Assembly: GCF_012844235.1 (NCBI RefSeq)
Contig: NZ_JABAGR010000008.1
Span: 1 to 64,000 of the forward strand
DNA from: Parafannyhessea umbonata
GTDB lineage: Bacteria; Actinomycetota; Coriobacteriia; Coriobacteriales; Atopobiaceae
DNA: 64,000 nt
Reading direction: 5' to 3'
In this document: positions 7,780 through 13,911 of the stretch, in pieces
Layout: each line of letters starts with the position of its first letter
How positions within the stretch are numbered: the first letter of the stretch is position 1
The notes under the pieces: model-generated
Told to the model about the DNA's origin: nothing
Database searches by the model: none
The model's input: the letters and a program-made list of their open reading frames with translations, nothing else
Program-made: the position numbers and the translations under genes

Positions 7780-8391
7780 ATGGACGCGCAGGATTGCCTG
7801 GACACGCTGCGACAGATCAAGGACGTGTCGTTTGCGACGGTGGACCAGGAGGGACACCCGCAGATTCGCATCATCGATGTGATGCTGGTGGAGAAGGGCA
7901 GGCTCTACTTCTGCACCTCGCGCGGGAAGGACTTCCATGCGCAGCTGCTGCGCGACCCGCACGTGGCGATCGTGGGCATGACGCACGACTTCAAGATGGT
8001 CCGCCTGGCGGGGGAGGCCCGTCGCGTGGAGGTGGCGCCGCGCACCGTGATCGACCGCATCTTTAGCAAGAACCCCTCCATGAACGACGTGTACCCCGGC
8101 GACTCGCGCTACGTGCTGGATCCGTTTGTGATTGAGACCGGCTGCGTGGAACTATTTGACCTTGGGGTGAGCCCCATCTTCAGACAGACGTTCTCGCTGG
8201 GAGGCGCGCCCGTGCACGTGCAGGGCTTCAAGATCACGGACGCGTGCATTGGCTGTGGCACGTGCGCGCGCACGTGCCCGCAGCAGTGCATAGCGGCGGG
8301 CAGCCCGTTTGTTATAGACCAGGCGCACTGCCTGCACTGCGGGCTATGCTTCGAGTCGTGCCCGGTCAAGGCGATCGTGAGGAGGGCATAG
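7780..8391 (+). CDS. Pyridoxamine-phosphate-oxidase-like flavoprotein fused to a 2[4Fe-4S] ferredoxin
   Basis: A 203-residue fusion. Residues about 1-140 form a split-barrel flavin-binding domain (FATVDQEGHPQIRIIDVML, LYFCTSRGKDFHAQL). Residues about 150-200 carry two CxxCxxCxxxCP clusters, CIGCGTCARTCP and CLHCGLCFESCP, that should bind two [4Fe-4S] centres. It probably shuttles electrons between ferredoxin-type centres and flavin; the substrate is unknown. It is the first gene of an operon with an osmoprotectant ABC transporter (3-base gap) and an Rrf2 regulator, hinting at redox-linked control of compatible-solute uptake. GAGGAGG precedes the ATG. Confidence 0.88.
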   Translation: MDAQDCLDTLRQIKDVSFATVDQEGHPQIRIIDVMLVEKGRLYFCTSRGKDFHAQLLRDPHVAIVGMTHDFKMVRLAGEARRVEVAPRTVIDRIFSKNPSMNDVYPGDSRYVLDPFVIETGCVELFDLGVSPIFRQTFSLGGAPVHVQGFKITDACIGCGTCARTCPQQCIAAGSPFVIDQAHCLHCGLCFESCPVKAIVRRA

Positions 8392-8394
8392 TCC

Positions 8395-9939
8395 ATGCTT
8401 GTGCAGATGCTCGACCTTCTCGCCACAAGGCGGGACTTCTTCCTGGGACTGCTGCTAGAGCACGTACAGATATCTCTGGTGTCCATCGCCATCGCCATCG
8501 TGGTGGGCGGCATCGCGGGCATCCTCATAAGCGAGTTCCAGCGCGCGGCAAAGCCGACGCTTGCCGTGGTGAACTTTCTGTACACCATACCCTCCATCAG
8601 CATGCTCGGCTTTCTCATCCCGTTTTCCGGCGTGGGAGACGCCACCGCCGTAATCGCGCTCACCATATACGCGCTGCTCCCCATGGTGCGTGCCACGCAC
8701 ACGGGCATCACGAACGTCGAACCCGCCATTCTGGAGGCGGCGCGCGGCATGGGTGGTACCCGCATGCAGACGCTGCTGCGCGTGAGGCTGCCGCTGGCGC
8801 TGCCCGTGATCATGAGCGGCATCCGCAACATGGTTGTCATGACCATCGCGCTCGCCGGCATCGCGTCGTTCATTGGCGCGGGTGGCCTGGGCGTGGCCAT
8901 CTACCGCGGCATCACCACCAACAACGCCGCCATGACCATGGCGGGGAGCCTCCTGATCGCGGTGCTGGCCCTTGTGGTGGACTTCGTGCTGGGGTTTGTG
9001 GAGAAGCGCATGGGCATGCGCTCGAAGGCGGCAAAGAGGACCAACTGCCGGCTTGCCGTGGGCGCCCTGGTGGCGTGCGGCGTCGCCGCGGCGTGCGCCG
9101 TGGTGCCGGGCATGGTTGCCGCCGCGCCCGCGACCATCAACGTGGCGACGAAGCCCATGACGGAGCAGTACATCATGGGCAACATGCTGAAGGACCTGAT
9201 AGAGCAGGACACCAACCTCAAGGTGAAGGTGACGCAGGGCGTGGGCGGCGGCACCTCGAACATCGAGCCCGCCATGGAGTCCGGCGACTTCGACCTGTAC
9301 CCCGAGTACACCGGCACGGGCTGGGCCATGGTGCTCAAGAAGGGCGGCACGTACTCAGAGGACGAGTTTGGCCAGCTCAAGGCGGGGTACCGCAAGAAGG
9401 GCCTCAGCTGGGTGGGCATGTACGGCTTTGGCAACACGTACGGCATCGCCGTCAGGAGCGACGTTGCCAAGCGCTACGGCATCAAGACGTACTCCGACCT
9501 CGCGAAGGTGGCGGACCGGCTGAAGCTGGGCGCGGAGGCGGACTTCTTCGAGCGCGCGGACGGCTACGACGCGCTGTGCAAGGCGTACGGCATGCGCTTT
9601 GGCTCCACGATGCAGCTGGACATCGGCCTGAAGTACGACGCGCTGGAGCAGGGGAGCGTGGACGCGCTCATCATCTTCACGACGGATGGCAAGCTGAGTC
9701 ACGCGAGCGCGACGGTGCTGAAGGACGACAAGGGCTTCTTCCCCTCGTACGAGTGCGGTAACGTCGTGCGCACGAAGGTGCTCGAGCAGCACCCTGAGCT
9801 GCGCGCGGTGCTGAAGAAGCTGGACGGCACCATAACGGAGAGCGACATGGCGCGCATGAACTACCAGGTGGAGGAGAAGGGCAAGGACCCCGAGGACGTT
9901 GCCCGGGAGTACCTGCGTGCGAAGGGACTGCTGAAATGA
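8395..9939 (+). CDS. Osmoprotectant ABC transporter permease fused to substrate-binding domain (OpuFB-like)
   Basis: A 514-residue protein. The first ~210 residues are a BPD permease with five or six membrane segments and the EAA loop (EAARGMGGTRMQTLLRVRLPLALP). After a further transmembrane segment (about 225-248), an OpuCC/OsmX-type binding domain follows (ATKPMTEQYIMGNML, YPEYTGTGWAMVL). The YPEYTGT motif marks glycine betaine/carnitine/choline-type binders. One polypeptide therefore supplies channel and extracellular receptor, as in OpuF systems. It starts three bases after the flavin/ferredoxin gene and overlaps the ATPase gene by ATGA. Confidence 0.92.
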   Translation: MLVQMLDLLATRRDFFLGLLLEHVQISLVSIAIAIVVGGIAGILISEFQRAAKPTLAVVNFLYTIPSISMLGFLIPFSGVGDATAVIALTIYALLPMVRATHTGITNVEPAILEAARGMGGTRMQTLLRVRLPLALPVIMSGIRNMVVMTIALAGIASFIGAGGLGVAIYRGITTNNAAMTMAGSLLIAVLALVVDFVLGFVEKRMGMRSKAAKRTNCRLAVGALVACGVAAACAVVPGMVAAAPATINVATKPMTEQYIMGNMLKDLIEQDTNLKVKVTQGVGGGTSNIEPAMESGDFDLYPEYTGTGWAMVLKKGGTYSEDEFGQLKAGYRKKGLSWVGMYGFGNTYGIAVRSDVAKRYGIKTYSDLAKVADRLKLGAEADFFERADGYDALCKAYGMRFGSTMQLDIGLKYDALEQGSVDALIIFTTDGKLSHASATVLKDDKGFFPSYECGNVVRTKVLEQHPELRAVLKKLDGTITESDMARMNYQVEEKGKDPEDVAREYLRAKGLLK

Positions 9940-10781
9940 GCGAGACCACAGACATCGCCATCGAGTATCGCGACGTCACGAAGGCCTACGGCGAGAAGAC
10001 CGTGCTTTCCCACTTTGACCTTCGCGTGCAAAAGGGGGAGTTCCTCACGATCGTGGGGTCTTCCGGCTGCGGCAAGACGACGGCGCTGAAGATGGTGAAC
10101 CGGCTGATAGAGCCCACCTCCGGCGACGTGCTGGTGGGCGGCCGCAACGTGCGCGACGTGGACGCGATAGAGCTGCGTCGCAGCATTGGATACGCCATCC
10201 AGGGCAGCGTGCTCTTTCCCCACATGACCGTGGAGGAAAACGTGTCGTACGTGCCGAACCTGCTCAACCGGCGCGACCGCGCGCGCACGGAGCGGGCCGT
10301 CAGCAAGTGGATGGACATCGTGGGACTTCCGCAGGACATGCTGGATCGCTATCCCGCGGAGCTTTCCGGCGGGCAGCAACAGCGCGTGGGCATAGCGCGC
10401 GCACTTGCGGCCTCCCCGGACACCCTGCTGATGGACGAGCCGTTTGGCGCCGTGGACGAGATAACCCGCGGCCAGCTGCAGACGGAGATCGCGCGCATCC
10501 ACCGCGAGTGCGGCATCACCATCATGTTTGTGACGCACGACATTGGCGAGGCCTTGCGCCTGGGCACGCGGGTGCTGGTGTTGGACGCAGGGCGGATTCA
10601 GCAGTATGGTACGCCGCAGGAGATACTGGCCCGGCCGGCGACGGAGTTTGTCGAGCGCCTGGTGGCGCGCCAGCGGCACGCATGCGACCTTTCCGACGAG
10701 CGGCTGTGCGCATGCGAGCACAGCGGTGCCGCGCGCGCGGAGGCGGCGCTTCTCGCCCAGGGGGCAGACAAAGGAGAATGA
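9936..10781 (+). CDS. Osmoprotectant ABC transporter ATP-binding protein (OpuCA/OpuFA-like)
   Basis: A 281-residue ATPase with Walker A GSSGCGKTT (about residues 37-45), signature LSGGQQQRVGIARALA, Walker B LLMDEPFGAVD and a switch histidine (FVTHDIGEA). It powers uptake with the fused permease/receptor whose stop codon overlaps its start (ATGA), so translation is coupled. The C-terminal 40 residues are short and contain a Cys/His pattern (RHACDLSDERLCACEH) in place of the CBS pair of longer OpuCA proteins. A copy of the dispersed GCGAGAAG word overlaps the 3' end. Confidence 0.92.
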   Translation: MSETTDIAIEYRDVTKAYGEKTVLSHFDLRVQKGEFLTIVGSSGCGKTTALKMVNRLIEPTSGDVLVGGRNVRDVDAIELRRSIGYAIQGSVLFPHMTVEENVSYVPNLLNRRDRARTERAVSKWMDIVGLPQDMLDRYPAELSGGQQQRVGIARALAASPDTLLMDEPFGAVDEITRGQLQTEIARIHRECGITIMFVTHDIGEALRLGTRVLVLDAGRIQQYGTPQEILARPATEFVERLVARQRHACDLSDERLCACEHSGAARAEAALLAQGADKGE

Positions 10782-10782
10782 C

Positions 10783-11238
10783 ATGCAGATAACCAGCAGA
10801 CTCACCATGGCCGCACACATGGTGTGCGCAATCGACTACTTTGGCGACAAGCTTCCCGTGACGAGCACGTTTCTGGCGGGGAGCCTTGGCACGAGCCCGG
10901 TCATGGTGCGCACGATCATGGGCATGCTCAAGCAGGCGGGCATCATCAGCTCGAGCAAGGGGAAGTCGGGCATCACGCTGGCGCGCCCGCTTGAGGACAT
11001 CTCGTTGCTGGACCTGTGGCGCGCCGTGGACCAGACGGAGGCGAAGTCCCTCTTTCACTTTCATGAGGCCCCGTGCCCGCAGTGCCCCGTGGGCGGAAAC
11101 ATCCACGCCGCGCTGGACGGCCACCTCGAAGCCGCGCAGCGTGCGCTGGAAGACCAGCTTGCCGCGGTCTCGTTGGAGGAGGTCGAGGCAGAGGTGCGCC
11201 GCCGAGCGGACGCGGGCGCGGCGCGGCAAGGGGCGTAG
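10783..11238 (+). CDS. Rrf2 family transcriptional regulator
   Basis: A 151-residue winged-helix protein of the Rrf2 family (YwnA-like). Residues about 1-60 hold the DNA-binding domain (VTSTFLAGSLGTSPVMVRTIMGMLKQAGII). A later CPQCPVGGNI segment (about 98-107) supplies a CxxC pair where Fe-S or thiol-sensing Rrf2 members carry their cysteines. AAGGAGA precedes the ATG, one base after the ATPase stop. As the last gene of the operon it probably represses the palindromic promoter upstream of the flavin/ferredoxin gene. Confidence 0.85.
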   Translation: MQITSRLTMAAHMVCAIDYFGDKLPVTSTFLAGSLGTSPVMVRTIMGMLKQAGIISSSKGKSGITLARPLEDISLLDLWRAVDQTEAKSLFHFHEAPCPQCPVGGNIHAALDGHLEAAQRALEDQLAAVSLEEVEAEVRRRADAGAARQGA

Positions 11239-11326
11239 CGCCGCCGCGGGCGCGACACCGAGCGCGGGCGTGGTCCTTCTCGCCCGGCGCGGCGCGTGTC
11301 GATTCTGTGGCACGGCGCGCCGTGGA

Positions 11327-11490
11327 TGCTATGGTTGAGCGTGCGTGTAGCGCAAAGCCGTCGCGGTCGGGTGCCCCACAACGCCATCCTCCGCGACAAC
11401 AGGGTGTAGTTGGCAAAGCGTGCGGTTGCCCACGGGCGGCCGCACGCTTTTTGTGTCGCGGCAGGTCTGTGGAGGAAAGGGGAGAAGAGC
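11327..11490 (+). promoter_or_regulatory. Extended -10 promoter and structured leader (probable attenuator)
   Basis: TGC-TATGGT (11327-11335) is an extended -10. The following ~148-base untranslated leader ends in an intrinsic terminator only about 40 bases before the DUF2798 start. The word AGCGTGCG occurs in the early leader (11338-11345) and again as the terminator's 5' arm (11417-11424). Both can pair with CGCACGCT (11441-11448), allowing alternative folds. A central GTCGCGG/CCGCGAC stem is also possible. No known riboswitch class was recognised. Confidence 0.5.
11417..11452 (+). terminator. Intrinsic terminator inside the DUF2798 leader
   Basis: AGCGTGCGG pairs with CCGCACGCT around a 14-base loop and is followed by TTTTTGTG. 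It could end transcripts from the Rrf2 operon, but its position just before the DUF2798 ribosome-binding site points to conditional termination. Confidence 0.75.
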
Positions 11491-12039
11491 ATGCCACAAA
11501 ACAAGAAGCAGGGACTCATCTTTGGGATTCTGATGTCCGTCACGATGGCCTACGGCATGGAGGTCTACAACGTCGCGTGGAAGATGGGCATCCCCACCAT
11601 GCTGGGCGGGTTCTCTAACATGACGAACGACGTGTTCCTGGGGGCGCTCGTCGAGGCGTCGTACATGTGGCTGTTCGTGCTGCTGTTCTCGAACCTGTGG
11701 GGCACGCGCGGCGGGGCGGCTCTGGCGCGCCGCGTGGTCGATCCCAAGCGGGACGGCGCCCTCGTGCAGGGCGTCGCGCGGTCGTGCTGCACCGTGCTCG
11801 TGATGTGTCCCACCATGAGCCTTGTGGCCGCCATCCTGTTCAACGTGGTGCTTGGCGGCATGCCCGTAGCGCAGCTGCCGGCGATCTGGGTGGGCACGCT
11901 CATAAAGAACTTTCCGATGGCGCTCCTGTGGAACCTCTTTGCGGCGGGTCCCGTGTCGCGCTTCGTGTTTGCCAAGTGCTTCTCGCACGTGGGCGAGCCC
12001 GCGACGGCGCCGGGTGCCGTGCAAGAGGAGCGTGACTAG
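11491..12039 (+). CDS. DUF2798 family membrane protein
   Basis: A 182-residue protein with about four membrane segments (ILMSVTMAYGMEVYNVA; WLFVLLFSNLW; VLVMCPTMSLVAAILFNVVL; IKNFPMALLWNLFAAGPVSRFVF). The last one matches the family signature, in which NFPMALLWNLFxAGPxxR is conserved. DUF2798 proteins have no established function. The ATG follows GGAGGAAAGGGGAGAAG. Expression appears to be set by a leader with an internal terminator. Confidence 0.8.
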   Translation: MPQNKKQGLIFGILMSVTMAYGMEVYNVAWKMGIPTMLGGFSNMTNDVFLGALVEASYMWLFVLLFSNLWGTRGGAALARRVVDPKRDGALVQGVARSCCTVLVMCPTMSLVAAILFNVVLGGMPVAQLPAIWVGTLIKNFPMALLWNLFAAGPVSRFVFAKCFSHVGEPATAPGAVQEERD

Positions 12040-12094
12040 ATGCGACTGTAAGTACGTGCGGGCGAGAAGGGCCTCGCTCTTGCCCGCGCCCTCG

Positions 12095-12745
12095 CTACCA
12101 GGCCGCGAACCTCACGTTCTCCAGGGACCAGTGCACGTCGCGCACGTAGTCCTGCAGCGCGGCGCCGTCGCCCGCGCGGAAGAGCCCCAGCATGTGGCGG
12201 TGCTCCTCGTTCGCGGCGCGCATGTTGTCCAGGGCCTGTGCGTCGTCGCGCGCATACGATCGCGACGACAGCTGACCCATGAGCTCGGACAGGGCCCTCT
12301 GCAGGCGGGCGTTGCCGCAGCGGTCTATGTAGCGCTGGTGAAACTCGCGCTGCAGGTTGTAGTAGCGCTCCGTGAGCCCGCCTGCGATGGCCAGCTCCAT
12401 GGACTCGCACAGGAAGTCCATGTTCGCGAGGTCGTCCTCCGTCATGTGCGGCGCGGCCAACAGCGCGGCGCGCCCGTCAAGGGGGCCCAGCATCTCGAAC
12501 ACCTCGCGCGCGCTCTGCTCGTCAAAGCTCCGCACGCGGAACCCGCGGCGCGGTACACCCTCCAGGTAGCCGTCGGCCTCAAGCTGGATGAGCGCCTCTC
12601 GCACCGGCGTGCGGCTCACGCCCATGGCCTCGCTCACGGCAAGCTCGCCGACCTTCTCGCCCTGCGCAAGCTCCCCGCGCTCGATCTGTGCCCTCAGCTC
12701 TTGGTACACGCGCTGCTTAAGCGGCGCCAAGACGTGTCCCGCCAT
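12095..12745 (-). CDS. GntR family regulator, FadR subgroup (FCD domain)
   Basis: A 216-residue regulator. Residues about 8-75 are the GntR winged helix (GELAVSEAMGVSRTPVREALIQLEADGYL); the remainder is an all-helical FCD ligand/metal-binding domain with Asp/His positions (FHQRYID, NEEHRHML). GGGGAGG precedes the ATG. It is divergent from the dimethylargininase-like gene, and both share a region with two TTGTATACAT sites. It probably controls that gene and itself. An exact copy of the dispersed GGGCGAGAAGG word lies within the coding region (reads GEKVGE). Confidence 0.9.
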   Translation of the reverse strand: MAGHVLAPLKQRVYQELRAQIERGELAQGEKVGELAVSEAMGVSRTPVREALIQLEADGYLEGVPRRGFRVRSFDEQSAREVFEMLGPLDGRAALLAAPHMTEDDLANMDFLCESMELAIAGGLTERYYNLQREFHQRYIDRCGNARLQRALSELMGQLSSRSYARDDAQALDNMRAANEEHRHMLGLFRAGDGAALQDYVRDVHWSLENVRFAAW

Positions 12746-12770
12746 GGAACCTCCCCTCCGTTTTGAACGA

Positions 12771-12920
12771 TTGTATACATGTACAGGTGTGCATGCAATG
12801 GATGCGGCAGATGCAAAGGGCCTTGCAAAACCGCTTGTTACAGCCACATTACCGCTTGCAAAACAGTGCAACCCGTCCCGCGAGTCCGCTTGACCATTCA
12901 TGCATACATTTTGTATACAT
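12771..12920. promoter_or_regulatory. Paired GntR operators in the divergent promoter region
   Basis: The identical 10-mer TTGTATACAT occurs at 12771-12780 (25 bases above the GntR start) and at 12911-12920 (44 bases above the hydrolase start). The core TGTATACA is palindromic and fits the FadR-type TNGTNNNACNA consensus. A further TGCATACAT lies at 12901. Confidence 0.65.
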
Positions 12921-12963
12921 AAGGCATCGGCACGCGAGCAGCGCAAGAGCGAAAGGATGCCCC

Positions 12964-13749
12964 ATGGCAAGCAACTTCACCCACGCAATCGTCAGGCGCC
13001 CGTCGCATTCCGTGATCGACGGCATCGCGGACTTCACCAACAAGGGCAAGCCCGTGTACCAGAAGGCCATGGAGCAGCACGAGCAGTACGTCGAGGCGCT
13101 TAGGCAGGCCGGCCTCGAGGTCACGGTGCTGCCCGCGCTCGAGGACTACCCGGACTCCGTCTTCGTGGAGGACACCGCGGTCATCACGCCGAGCGGCGCC
13201 ATATCAGACCGCCCGGGCGCGCCCACCCGCCGCGAGGAGGCGGCGCTCATGCTGCCCACGCTGCACGAGTTCTTCTCGAGCGACCAGATCAAGGTCATGA
13301 CCGAGCCCGCGACCCTCGAGGGCGGCGACGTCATGATGGTGGGCGACCACTACTACGTGGGCCGCTCGCGCCGCACCAACGACGAGGGCTTCCGCCAGTT
13401 TTCCGGCTTCCTTGCGGAGTGGGGCTACACCGCCGAGCAGGTCCCCGTGGAGCACATTCTGCACCTCAAGACGGGCGGCACGTACGTGGAGGACGGAAAC
13501 CTGCTGGTCAGCGGCGAGTTCAAGACGAAGCCGGCCTACCGGCGCGGGCAGTTCAACATCTTCGAGGTGCCGGACGAGGAGGCGTACGGCGCGGACTGCG
13601 TGCGCATCAACGACTACGTGGTGATGGCGAAGGGGTATCCGCGCGTGAGGGCGCAGCTCGAGGCCTGGGGCTACAAGATCATCGAGGTCGAGATGACGGA
13701 GTTCGAGAAGATCGACGGCTCCAGCACGTGCCTGTCGCTGCGCTGGTAG
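12964..13749 (+). CDS. Dimethylarginine dimethylaminohydrolase/arginine deiminase-like hydrolase
   Basis: A 261-residue amidinotransferase-fold enzyme predicted to hydrolyse (methyl)arginine to citrulline and (methyl)amine. Motifs in order: DSVFVEDTAVI, LEGGDVMMVGDHYYVGRSRRTNDEG, HLKTGGTYVEDG with the catalytic H167, and the terminal SSTCLSLRW with nucleophile C256. Length fits DDAH rather than the ~400-residue ADI. The ATG was chosen on the GAAAGGA upstream. Probably regulated by the divergent GntR protein; substrate identity (methylarginine versus another guanidino compound) is open. Confidence 0.88.
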   Translation: MASNFTHAIVRRPSHSVIDGIADFTNKGKPVYQKAMEQHEQYVEALRQAGLEVTVLPALEDYPDSVFVEDTAVITPSGAISDRPGAPTRREEAALMLPTLHEFFSSDQIKVMTEPATLEGGDVMMVGDHYYVGRSRRTNDEGFRQFSGFLAEWGYTAEQVPVEHILHLKTGGTYVEDGNLLVSGEFKTKPAYRRGQFNIFEVPDEEAYGADCVRINDYVVMAKGYPRVRAQLEAWGYKIIEVEMTEFEKIDGSSTCLSLRW

Positions 13750-13839
13750 CTAAGATTCGCCCCAGGGGAGAGGAGCGGCTTCCTTTGCGGGTGGGTTACC
13801 ATGTGCGGCCTCCCAGATTCGCGTCGAAACTTTTTATAA

Positions 13840-13875
13840 CGAACGCTTGTTCGAATACGCTCCATCCGCTACAAT
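13840..13875 (+). promoter_or_regulatory. LexA (SOS) box overlapping a sigma-70 promoter
   Basis: CGAACGCTTGTTCG (13840-13853) is a perfect CGAAC-N4-GTTCG palindrome, the Gram-positive LexA box. Its right arm supplies the -35 (TTGTTC, 13847-13852). After 17 bases comes TACAAT (13870-13875). LexA binding would occlude the promoter of the UvrA2-like gene that starts 36 bases downstream. Confidence 0.88.
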
Positions 13876-13911
13876 CGTCACAAGGACGATGTCGCGGATT
13901 GGTGGCTGGGT

